Shown here: positions 1 to 6,460 of the stretch, piece by piece | Position numbering within the stretch: position 1 is the stretch's first letter | How the letters are laid out: every line of letters begins with the position of its first letter | Assembly: GCA_019309245.1 (NCBI GenBank) | Contig: JAFDGP010000121.1 | Location: 1 to 7,527 of the forward strand | DNA: 7,527 nt | Origin: Deltaproteobacteria bacterium | GTDB taxonomy: Bacteria > Desulfobacterota > Desulfobacteria > Desulfobacterales > C00003060 | Direction of reading: 5' to 3' | Program-made: the position numbers and the translations under genes | The notes under the pieces: model-generated | What the model saw: only the letters and a program-made list of their open reading frames with translations | Told to the model about the DNA's origin: nothing | Databases searched by the model: none

Positions 1-1
1 T

Positions 2-544
2 GTGGAAGATGACTGGGAATCCCCCACGCTCGGCGCTTCCGGGCTGGGCTGGGAGGTGTGGCTGGACGGTATGGAGATCACCCAGTTTACCTACTTTCAG
101 CTTGCGGCCAGCTTTGAGCTCAAGCCCGTGTCCGTGGAGATCACCTACGGCCTGGAGCGAATTGCCATGTACCTTCAAGGGGTGGACAACGTGTTCGACC
201 TGAGGTGGAACGATACGATCTCCTATGGCGATTTGCACCACCAGGCGGAAGTAGAACATTCCACCTACAATTTCGAAGAGGCCGACGTGGAGATGCTGTT
301 TTCTCTGTTCGACATGTACGAACGGGAGTCCAGGCGGATTATTGCCAAGAACCTGGTCCTGCCTGCCTACGAATATTGCCTGAAATGTTCCCATACTTTT
401 AATCTGCTCGATGCGCGCGGAGCCATCAGTGTGACCGAAAGGACTGGGTATATTGCCCGCGTTCGGAACCTGGCGCGCGCCTGTGGCCAGGCCTATCTTG
501 AGCAAAGAAAGGCCCTGGGATTTCCACTGCTTCGTGCATCGTAG
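2..544 (+). CDS. glyQ: Glycyl-tRNA synthetase alpha subunit, 3' part (5' end outside window)
   Basis: Catalytic alpha subunit of the bacterial alpha2beta2 glycyl-tRNA synthetase, which charges tRNA-Gly with glycine using ATP in the cytoplasm. The frame is open from the window edge, so the 180 visible codons are the C-terminal part. Compared with the E. coli protein as I recall it (about 303 residues), roughly the first 120 residues are missing. The GTG at position 2 is therefore an internal Val codon, not a start. Visible family signatures are GLGWEVWLDGMEITQFTYFQ (near residues 15-34 of the visible part), the class II motif 3 segment EITYGLER, the STYNFE segment, and the C-terminal NLLDARGAISVTER. 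Two conserved spots look changed: GASGLG where GAWGLG is usual, and FQLAAS where FQQVGG or FQQAGG is usual. The gene ends in TAG, 45 bp before the glyS ATG, so the two are surely co-transcribed. Confidence 0.96.
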   Translation: MEDDWESPTLGASGLGWEVWLDGMEITQFTYFQLAASFELKPVSVEITYGLERIAMYLQGVDNVFDLRWNDTISYGDLHHQAEVEHSTYNFEEADVEMLFSLFDMYERESRRIIAKNLVLPAYEYCLKCSHTFNLLDARGAISVTERTGYIARVRNLARACGQAYLEQRKALGFPLLRAS

Positions 545-589
545 CAGTTGCAACCATTTTCCTATGACAAAAGAAGAATATTATCAGCC

Positions 590-2683
590 ATGAAGACGCT
601 ACTTGTTGAAATTGTAAGCGAGGAACTTCCGGCCGGCTATATCGCCCCGGCCCTGGAGGCCATGCGCTCCGCGATGGACGCAAAGCTGACCGAGGCGCGT
701 ATTGCACACGGTGCCATGAAGACCTACGGCACCCCCAGGCGGCTGGCCTTAAAGGTCGAAGACGTCGCCGACCGCCAGGCCCCCATGACCACCCAGGTCA
801 TCGGCCCGCCAAAGGCGGTCGCCTTTAACGGCCAAGGGCATCCCACAAAAGCGGCGCACGGGTTTGCAAAAAGCCAGGGGGTGGCCGTCAATCGCCTGCA
901 GATTACCACCACAGACAGGGGTGATTACGTATGCGTCAAGAAAACCGAACGGGGGCTGGCTGTGCGGCGGCTGCTTGAAGCGATTATCCCGGAGGTGATC
1001 ACGGGCATCGTATTTCCAAAATCCATGCGCTGGGCCGACCTTGACCTTGTGTTCGCCCGACCCATTCATGCCATCGTCGCTTTATTGGACGACCGGGTGG
1101 TGCCTTTTACACTGGAGAACATCAAAAGCGGACGGCGGAGCCTGGGGCACCGCTTCATGCACCCCGGCTCCGTGGTCGTCAAGCATGCCTCACAATATCC
1201 CGCCGTGCTTCGCGAGGCGGGTGTTGAGCCCGACATGGCGAAACGCAGGAACATGGTGGCCACCGAGATTGCCGGGGCTGCCGATGCCCTCAACGGTCGG
1301 GTGCTTGTTGATGACGACCTGGTGGACACGGTGACCAACCTGGTCGAGGACGTGGTCGTATCCGCGGGCCGTTTTGATGAAGGTTTTCTTGAAATTCCCC
1401 GTGAGGTCCTGATTACGGCTATGCGGGAACACCAGAAGTACTTCGCGGTGGTGGATTCCGACAACCGTTTGCTGCCCTGCTTTATTGCGGTGAACAACAC
1501 GCGGGCCGGGGATATCTCGGTGGTGACCCGCGGCCACGAGCGGGTTTTAAGGGCCAGGCTGGAGGATGCGCGGTTTTTCTTTGAGGTGGATTCCAAAACC
1601 CCGATGGCCGAGATGGTGGATTGCCTCAAGGGGGTGATGTTCCAGGCGAAGCTGGGGTCCATGTATGAGAAGGTGGCGCGGATTGAGGCCTTGGCTACCC
1701 ACCTTGCGGGCCGGATTGATCCGGATATCGTGCCGGTGGCGAGCCGAGCGGCCTGGTTGTGTAAGGCGGACCTGACAAGCCAGATGGTCAACGAGTTTCC
1801 CAAACTTCAGGGCGTGATGGGCCGTGTTTATGCCGAGCTTGCTGGAGAGCCCGCGCAGGTCGCCAGGGCCGTTGAGGAACATTACCTGCCCGCGCACGCG
1901 GGCGGACGGCTGCCCGGCACCCTGGCCGGTGCGGTGGTGAGCGTGGCCGACAAGCTCGATTCCGTGTGCGGATGCTTCGGGGTCGGCCTGGTGCCTACCG
2001 GAACGGCGGATCCATACGCCCTGAGGCGTCAAGCCCTCGGCATTATACAGATTTTTTTGGCCCGGGGTGTTTCGGTTTCGATCAGGAGCCTGATTGAGAA
2101 AAGCCTGGCCCTGCTGGAGGGAAAGACCACACAAGACCCCGCCGCTACGGCTGAACAGGTGCTTGTCTTTTTCCAACACCGACTGGAACACCTGCTGGTG
2201 GAGCGCGGGTTTGCCAAAGACACGGTAGCGGCCGTAACCGCCACCTCCGTGGACGACATTCCGGGGGTGCTCAAACGCGCAGAGGCGCTTCAGGGGCTCA
2301 GGGCGAAACCCGATTTTGAATCCCTGGCCGTGGCCTTCAAACGGGTGGTCAATATCATCAAGCAGGCCCGGCAACGGGGTGATATGGCAGCGGGATACAG
2401 CACCATCAGCGCTGATCCTGCGCTATTTCAGGATCCGGTGGAACAGGGGGTCTATGAGGCCTTTAATAGGGTCAAGAAAGCGGTCCTGGAAGATTTCAGC
2501 GGACGCGCCCTGGATCAAGCCCTGGCCATGGTGGCGACCCTTAAGGGCCCCATAGACGATTTTTTTGACGGGGTGATGGTCTTGACCGACGATGAGACCT
2601 TGAAACAAAACCGGCTGGCCTTGCTTCGAGAAATATCCGATTTGTTCGCCGTGTTCGCGGATTTTTCCAGGATATCCACATAA
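590..2683 (+). CDS. glyS: Glycyl-tRNA synthetase beta subunit
   Basis: Beta subunit of the tetrameric glycyl-tRNA synthetase. It binds tRNA-Gly and is needed for activity with the GlyQ alpha subunit. From ATG 590 the product is 697 residues, close to the usual family length of about 690. Landmarks are LLVEIVSEELPAGYI (4-18), TPRRLALKV (48-56), LGHRFM (185-190), REHQKYF (279-285), ARLEDARFFFEVD (322-334), the segment around DLTSQMVNEFPKLQGVMG (394-411), and SVADKLDSVCGCFGVG followed by DPYALRRQALG (451-484). The C-terminal roughly 120 residues fit the DALR-type anticodon-binding domain, ending DDFFDGVMVLTDDETLKQNRLALL (656-679). An in-frame TTG at 548 would add 14 residues but has no family support, and the ATG product begins exactly where homologues begin. 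The ribosome binding site is weak (an AAGAAGAA stretch), so translation may depend on glyQ. Stop is TAA. Confidence 0.96.
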   Translation: MKTLLVEIVSEELPAGYIAPALEAMRSAMDAKLTEARIAHGAMKTYGTPRRLALKVEDVADRQAPMTTQVIGPPKAVAFNGQGHPTKAAHGFAKSQGVAVNRLQITTTDRGDYVCVKKTERGLAVRRLLEAIIPEVITGIVFPKSMRWADLDLVFARPIHAIVALLDDRVVPFTLENIKSGRRSLGHRFMHPGSVVVKHASQYPAVLREAGVEPDMAKRRNMVATEIAGAADALNGRVLVDDDLVDTVTNLVEDVVVSAGRFDEGFLEIPREVLITAMREHQKYFAVVDSDNRLLPCFIAVNNTRAGDISVVTRGHERVLRARLEDARFFFEVDSKTPMAEMVDCLKGVMFQAKLGSMYEKVARIEALATHLAGRIDPDIVPVASRAAWLCKADLTSQMVNEFPKLQGVMGRVYAELAGEPAQVARAVEEHYLPAHAGGRLPGTLAGAVVSVADKLDSVCGCFGVGLVPTGTADPYALRRQALGIIQIFLARGVSVSIRSLIEKSLALLEGKTTQDPAATAEQVLVFFQHRLEHLLVERGFAKDTVAAVTATSVDDIPGVLKRAEALQGLRAKPDFESLAVAFKRVVNIIKQARQRGDMAAGYSTISADPALFQDPVEQGVYEAFNRVKKAVLEDFSGRALDQALAMVATLKGPIDDFFDGVMVLTDDETLKQNRLALLREISDLFAVFADFSRIST

Positions 2684-2694
2684 CCTGTTTTCGA

Positions 2695-3219
2695 TCAGTG
2701 CCGCCGGTGGGCCAGCATGAGCCCGGCAATGGTTTTTGCGTCTTGGATCTCCCCCCGCATGATCATGTCTATGGCCGCGTCGAATGTGGTGGGCCGCACC
2801 TCCAGCACCTCATCCTCGTCAAGGGCCTGCCCGGTCGGGGTGAGCCCGGTGGCCAGAAAGATATGGATGTGTTCGTCTGTGTATCCCGGGGCGGGCAGGA
2901 TCTCGGCCAACTTTTCCAGACGATCGGCCCTGTAACCGATCTCTTCAACCAGCTCTCGATGGGCGCACTGGTCCGGTGATTCGCCTTTTTCCAGGGTGCC
3001 GGCCGGGATCTCCCACACAAAATTGCCCACGGCATGCCGGAACTGTCGGATCAAGGCGATCCGGCCGTCATCAAGCACCGGCACCATGGCCGCCGCGCCA
3101 GGATGGCGTATGACTTCCCGGTTTTTGACCACGCCGTTTGGAAGGAGCACTTCCTCTACCAGCACGGTGAATATCCTGCCGCGGTAAATTTCCGTCTTTT
3201 TTTGAATGTTGAACGTCAT
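2695..3219 (-). CDS. Nudix hydrolase, ADP-ribose pyrophosphatase type
   Basis: A 174-residue cytoplasmic Nudix enzyme, probably splitting ADP-ribose (or a similar nucleoside diphosphate sugar) into AMP and ribose 5-phosphate with Mg2+. The Nudix box matches its consensus fully at residues 74-96: G74, E80, then RELVEEIGY with R88, E89, E92, E93 and G95. The pattern LPAPGYTDE (109-116) follows, with a proline about 15 residues after the box, as in ADP-ribose pyrophosphatases. The N-terminal strands (YRGRIFTV, EVIRHPGAAAMVPV, RIALIRQFRHAVG) also fit that group. The frame stays open upstream to 3444, but ATG 3219 is chosen because AAGGAGGA lies just before it and homologues begin with this region. 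The upstream extension (PPGYRPPPSRRTGRP and so on) is antisense to the neighbouring gene and does not look like protein. The 3' end faces glyS, with 11 bp between the stop codons. Substrate is inferred from the motif only. Confidence 0.93.
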   Translation of the reverse strand: MTFNIQKKTEIYRGRIFTVLVEEVLLPNGVVKNREVIRHPGAAAMVPVLDDGRIALIRQFRHAVGNFVWEIPAGTLEKGESPDQCAHRELVEEIGYRADRLEKLAEILPAPGYTDEHIHIFLATGLTPTGQALDEDEVLEVRPTTFDAAIDMIMRGEIQDAKTIAGLMLAHRRH

Positions 3220-3222
3220 GGA

Positions 3223-3230
3223 TCCTCCTT
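3223..3230 (-). promoter_or_regulatory. Strong ribosome binding site fixing the Nudix start
   Basis: Read on the - strand this is AAGGAGGA, near-perfect Shine-Dalgarno, with 4 nt between GGAGG and ATG 3219. It decides the start against the longer open frame that runs up to 3444. Confidence 0.85.
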
Positions 3231-3275
3231 TTCTTTTTGCCGGGCCCGTGATACCTTCCAGACGGCATCGGAAAA

Positions 3276-3295
3276 AGTCGCGGCCGGCCGCGACT
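3276..3295. promoter_or_regulatory. Perfect 20-bp palindrome in the divergent Nudix/YkgJ spacer
   Basis: AGTCGCGGCC is followed directly by its exact reverse complement, with a mismatch just outside each end. There are two readings. As DNA, it could be an operator for a dimeric regulator between divergent genes; its centre is about 32 bp before the start point predicted from TACAAT (3306-3311), so it covers the -35 place of the YkgJ promoter. As RNA on the - strand, it can fold into an 8-bp stem with a CCGG loop followed directly by five U (bases 3275-3272 and the last stem U), like an intrinsic terminator. It would then lie 57 nt before the Nudix start codon, in the leader. The palindrome is seen directly; the role is inferred. 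Confidence 0.55.
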
Positions 3296-3305
3296 GTCGG
3301 CGCAA

Positions 3306-3311
3306 TACAAT
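3306..3311 (+). promoter_or_regulatory. Possible -10 box for the YkgJ-like gene
   Basis: TACAAT matches TATAAT in five of six bases and lies 27 bp before ATG 3339, leaving a leader of roughly 20 nt. No -35 box is found at the right distance, because that place is taken by the GC-rich 20-bp palindrome. If real, this promoter would need an activator or be controlled at the palindrome. Confidence 0.3.
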
Positions 3312-3338
3312 GATTTCGAAAAGCCACGTCGTTATTAG

Positions 3339-3923
3339 ATGGGAGAAAGGCAGGAAAAAAGCAAGCTGTTTCAGGACCTGGCCGACCTGTACGCCGAGAT
3401 GGAGGCGGCCTATAACCTGGTGGCCGACGGGCTCGGCCTGTCATGTGACGGGTGCCCGGACAATTGTTGCACCTCTTTTTTTCAGCACCATACCCGCGTG
3501 GAATGGGCTTATTTGTGGGAGGGGCTCAGGGCCTGTGCGGAGGACCGCCAAAAACGTTTCCTCAAAAAGGCTGCCGACTATGTGGAAAAAAGCCGGCTGA
3601 CCCTGTCCCAGGGCGGTACCCCCAAGATTATGTGTCCGCTCAACGAGGATGGCCGGTGCCGGCTGTATACGCACAGGCTCATGATTTGCCGACTGCACGG
3701 CGTGCCCAACCGATTCACCAGGCCTGACGGAAAAATCATGCGTTTCCCGGGCTGTACGATTTGCCAGAGGCTCTACACGGACATGGAACAGACCCCTGTG
3801 CTGGACAGGACCGCCTTCTACAAGCGGCTTGCCTCCCTGGAGATGGCCTATACCGGTGGTCGGCCGCGGCCCGGGGTCCGTCTGACCCTGGCGGAGATGC
3901 TGGTTTACGGCCCTCCGGAGTGA
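3339..3923 (+). CDS. YkgJ-family cysteine-cluster protein (putative metal-binding)
   Basis: A 194-residue soluble protein of the CxxCxxxCC family (YkgJ-like, described as a putative zinc- or iron-chelating domain; biochemical role unknown). The signature is C36-x2-C39-x3-C43-C44, after an N-terminal helix (QEKSKLFQDLADLYAEMEAAYN). Further family-like cysteines are at C99 (MCPLNEDGRC), C107, C117 (MICRLHGVP) and a C139-x2-C142 pair (GCTIC), enough ligands for a metal site or Fe-S cluster. There is no signal peptide or membrane segment. An in-frame TAG lies directly before ATG 3339, so this is the first possible start. Its ribosome binding site is poor, and the next ATG (3399, Met21) would remove part of the first helix. 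It is divergent from the Nudix gene and 281 bp before the transporter. Nothing in the context shows its partner. Confidence 0.87.
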   Translation: MGERQEKSKLFQDLADLYAEMEAAYNLVADGLGLSCDGCPDNCCTSFFQHHTRVEWAYLWEGLRACAEDRQKRFLKKAADYVEKSRLTLSQGGTPKIMCPLNEDGRCRLYTHRLMICRLHGVPNRFTRPDGKIMRFPGCTICQRLYTDMEQTPVLDRTAFYKRLASLEMAYTGGRPRPGVRLTLAEMLVYGPPE

Positions 3924-4204
3924 TTTTTCCATATGTCACAGGAGAGCTTTGCACGACACACTGCCGGGCGGACACGCAATTCCATGGAAGCAAGAGCAAC
4001 GAGTTTTGCAAAGGTCTCGACAGACGATCTCCACAGCGAGACTTGTGTGACATTTCTGTTGACGCGGTGCGAGAAAGCCAATAAAGAACACCCCGGGAAG
4101 GGCGGTAGCCGCCTGGACCCTGTCGATGATAACGCACCTATTTTGATAGCATTTTCCTTTAGTGCATCGGCCATCGCCTCTGTAACAGCTGGCACTGCCA
4201 GGAC
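3924..4204. other. Intergenic spacer before the phosphate transporter
   Basis: This 281-bp stretch has no gene I accept. It holds a stem of AGGTCTCG (4012-4019) with CGAGACTT (4037-4044), 8 bp with one G-U pair and a 17-nt loop. It also holds a short GC hairpin, GGCGG-TAG-CCGCC (4101-4113), and a possible promoter / Pho-like site around 4045-4087. A 91-codon frame (ATG 3933 to TGA 4208) crosses it and overlaps the transporter start as ATGA. Its third codon positions are only about half G/C, lower than the neighbours appear to be, and the protein resembles nothing I know. No clear terminator for the preceding gene is visible; a T5 run (3924-3928) follows a CTCCGGAG too short to fold. Confidence 0.6.
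4045..4087 (+). promoter_or_regulatory. Possible promoter with weak Pho-box-like repeat upstream of the PiT gene
   Basis: GTGTGAC (4045-4051), ATTT, CTGTTGA (4056-4062) has the 7+4+7 layout of a PhoB site. Each half matches CTGTCAT at only about four of seven positions. A TTGACG -35-like box (4059-4064) overlaps the second half. Possible -10 boxes are AATAAA (4080-4085, 15-bp spacer) or TAAAGA (4082-4087, 17-bp spacer). The transporter ATG is about 120 bp further on. Confidence 0.25.
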
Positions 4205-6448
4205 ATGAGCTTCTATTTGTTTTCCGTCATACTTTTGATCGCTCTTGCGGTGTGCGACTTGATTGTCGGTGTCATCAATGATGCGGTCAATTTCCTGAAT
4301 TCCTCCATCGGCTCCATGGCAGCTCCGCGCCATATCATCATGATCGTGGCCAGTCTGGGCATCCTGGCGGGCGTCACCTTTTCCAGCGGCATGATGGAGG
4401 TGGCCAGAAAAGGGATCTTTCATCCGAGGCTTTTTATCATGCCGGAGTTGATCACCATGTTTCTGGCGGTCATGCTCACGGACATTATCCTGCTGGACCT
4501 TTTCAACACGTACGGTCTTCCCACTTCCACCACGGTCTCGATCGTTTTTGAATTGCTTGGCGCGGCCGTGGCGGTTTCTTTGATCAAGATCTTTCATAGC
4601 AGTGACAGTGTCCTGAGCCTGGTCCATTACATCAACACGGCAAAAGCGTTTGCCATTATTTCAGGGATTCTACTGTCCGTGGTGATTGCCTTTGGTACGG
4701 GGGCTGTCACCCAGTTTGTGGTTCGCCTCTTTTTTACATTCGACTACAAGACGAGACTCAAGCGTTTTGGGGGGGTCTGGGCAGGGCTGTCTCTGGCGGC
4801 GATCACCTATTTCATTTTGATTAAAGGGGCGAAGGGAACATCATTTTTGACGGCCGAATCCATCGCCTGGATCAAGGCCAACACGTGGCTGTTGATGGCA
4901 GGGGCATTTTGCTTTTTCGGGCTGCTGTTTCAATGTCTGGCCACCTATACCAAGACCGATATTCTCAAACCGATCGTGCTGATCGGCACCTTCGCGCTGG
5001 CCATGGCTTTTGCAGGAAATGACCTGGTCAACTTCGTGGGGGTCCCTCTGGCCGGCCTGCACGCCTATCGGGTCGCCTCAGCGACCGCCAATCCCCTCCA
5101 GGTGGCCATGCAGGCTCTTGAACAGCCGATTCAGACCAACACGGTTTTGCTGCTCATTGCCGGGGCCATCATGACTATTACCCTGTGGGTGTCTCACAAA
5201 AGCCGTACCGTGTTGCGCACGGAGCTTAGCCTGGGCAGGCAGGAAGAGGGCTTCGAGCGCTTCGGGTCTTCGGTGTTATCACGAAATATCGTGCGTTTGA
5301 CCCATACGGCGTTTTCCGGCGCCCGACGCTTGGTGCCCGTGCCAATAAGAAAGACCGTGGCCCGGCGCCTGGACCCGGGCTCCTTTAGCTGTCCGGTCTC
5401 AGCCGATGGTGATGTGCCGTCCTTTGACTTGTTGCGGGCCTCGGTCAACCTTTTTGTCGCCAGCGTGCTGGTGTCGTTTGCAACCTCCTTGAAGCTGCCC
5501 CTTTCGACCACTTACGTGACCTTCATGGTGTCCATGGGGACCTCTCTGGCGGACCAAGCCTGGGGCAGGGAGAGCGCAGTGTACCGGGTGGCCGGGGTGC
5601 TCACAGTGATTGGCGGGTGGTTTTTGACTGCGCTGGTGGCCTTTGCCGTCTCTTTGGCCTTTGCAGTCCTGATTTATTACGTAAAGCTTGTGGGCATTGT
5701 CGCGCTGTTGGCGCTGCTGGGGGCACTTGTCTCGCACAGCTACCGCTTGCATCGCCAAAGAGAACAGGACAGAAGTGTAATCGAGGCGTTCGGCTTCAAG
5801 GATATTACAGAGCCCGCTGCGGCCGTCAACGCTTCTTTCGAGCAAACGGGGTGCTTTCTCAAAGAGGTCAGCGATAGCCTGGGCCTTTGTTTCGAGGCCG
5901 TCTTTTTGGAAGACCGGCAGAGGCTGCGGGATGCCACCACCTGGACGGATAAGATCCAGAAGTGGGCGAACACCATTATCGCCAATGTCTTTGAAACACT
6001 TTTCCTGCTTCGAAATGAACCTATGGGCGCCCATCAGAAATATGCCAGGACGATTCGCGTTGTTCAAGGCATTGCAGAAAGCCATCGCGATATGATTCAG
6101 CGCGCTTACCTGCATTTTGAAAATTGCCACCAGGGTTTCAGTGAAGCCCAGAAAGAGGAGTTGCGACGGATCAAGGTATATACCAGCCGACCCTTATGGA
6201 ATGCGTCGATCATGTTGAGGCAAAGGAAAGAAGTCGATTATGATTATATCGCCAATCAGGTCCGAAAGCTCAAGGACCTGGTGGCGACCCATGACGCCCA
6301 ACAGATTGAGCGTATCCGTACCGGTGAATCCGGAACACGGGTCACCATCTTGTATTATGCATTGACGGAAAACGCCGTCAACATTGCCGAACAGACCCGG
6401 GAGTTGCTGGAAATCTTCAAGGAGTCTTTTGAAGCGATCAGGGCCTAG
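4205..6448 (+). CDS. PiT-family inorganic phosphate transporter with C-terminal PhoU-like domain
   Basis: A 747-residue inner-membrane permease of the PiT (phosphate inorganic transport) family, expected to import phosphate with a cation. The internal repeat of the family is clear. Repeat 1 has GVINDAVNFLNSSIGS (22-37) and LPTSTT (105-110); repeat 2 has FAGNDLVNFVGVPLAG (269-284) and LPLSTTYVT (431-439). About 11-12 hydrophobic segments are visible, near residues 5-23, 43-60, 83-100, 112-130, 149-177, 191-206, 227-247, 255-271, 314-330, 412-430, 463-490 and 495-511. A charged loop of about 75 residues lies between 332 and 408. After residue 512 the protein turns hydrophilic and helical, and its end (HDAQQIERIR ... 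ILYYALTENAVNIAEQT, 696-731) resembles the C-terminal helix pattern of PhoU-like domains. It is much longer than E. coli PitA (about 500). I recall similar long PiT proteins in Bacteroidota. ATG 4205 is the only start after the in-frame TAG at 4160; its ribosome binding site (CAGGAC) is weak. It forms an operon with the DUF47 gene. Confidence 0.92.
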   Translation: MSFYLFSVILLIALAVCDLIVGVINDAVNFLNSSIGSMAAPRHIIMIVASLGILAGVTFSSGMMEVARKGIFHPRLFIMPELITMFLAVMLTDIILLDLFNTYGLPTSTTVSIVFELLGAAVAVSLIKIFHSSDSVLSLVHYINTAKAFAIISGILLSVVIAFGTGAVTQFVVRLFFTFDYKTRLKRFGGVWAGLSLAAITYFILIKGAKGTSFLTAESIAWIKANTWLLMAGAFCFFGLLFQCLATYTKTDILKPIVLIGTFALAMAFAGNDLVNFVGVPLAGLHAYRVASATANPLQVAMQALEQPIQTNTVLLLIAGAIMTITLWVSHKSRTVLRTELSLGRQEEGFERFGSSVLSRNIVRLTHTAFSGARRLVPVPIRKTVARRLDPGSFSCPVSADGDVPSFDLLRASVNLFVASVLVSFATSLKLPLSTTYVTFMVSMGTSLADQAWGRESAVYRVAGVLTVIGGWFLTALVAFAVSLAFAVLIYYVKLVGIVALLALLGALVSHSYRLHRQREQDRSVIEAFGFKDITEPAAAVNASFEQTGCFLKEVSDSLGLCFEAVFLEDRQRLRDATTWTDKIQKWANTIIANVFETLFLLRNEPMGAHQKYARTIRVVQGIAESHRDMIQRAYLHFENCHQGFSEAQKEELRRIKVYTSRPLWNASIMLRQRKEVDYDYIANQVRKLKDLVATHDAQQIERIRTGESGTRVTILYYALTENAVNIAEQTRELLEIFKESFEAIRA

Positions 6449-6450
6449 CG

Positions 6451-6458
6451 AAAGGAGG
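6451..6458 (+). promoter_or_regulatory. Strong ribosome binding site of the DUF47 gene
   Basis: AAAGGAGG begins 2 nt after the transporter stop codon. The gap from GGAGG is 2 nt to ATG 6461 and 5 nt to ATG 6464, so the second ATG has the more normal spacing. This site should give the DUF47 protein better translation than the transporter, whose own site is poor. Confidence 0.85.
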
Positions 6459-6460
6459 CT

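Noticed and set aside
548..589. TTG start for glyS adding 14 residues
   Set aside because: The added residues do not look like GlyS, and ATG 590 gives the normal N-terminus and length.
1066..1803. 245-codon frame on the - strand inside glyS
   Set aside because: Shadow of glyS: Ser/Arg/Thr-rich composition, no domain, and glyS is fully supported on the other strand. The same applies to the 275-codon frame at 1547-2374.
3220..3444. Upstream extension of the Nudix protein by 75 residues
   Set aside because: The strong ribosome site at 3223-3230 and the family start both indicate ATG 3219. The extension is antisense to the YkgJ-like gene and rich in Pro/Arg, as shadow frames often are.
3933..4208. 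91-codon open frame upstream of the transporter as a protein-coding gene
   Set aside because: Third-position G/C is only about half, the protein has no recognisable motif, and the GGAG ribosome site is 12 nt away. Kept only as a finding because of the ATGA overlap.
3905..4627. 240-codon frame on the - strand over the start of the transporter
   Set aside because: It lies antisense to strong membrane-protein coding sequence and is rich in Asp, His, Lys and Gln, the usual antisense image of hydrophobic segments.
4769..4775. Run of seven G as a possible frameshift or sequencing error
   Set aside because: The transporter frame continues with convincing membrane segments on both sides, so the run is read correctly.
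5399..6130. 243-codon frame on the - strand within the transporter
   Set aside because: Antisense shadow without any domain; the + strand frame carries clear PiT and PhoU-like features.
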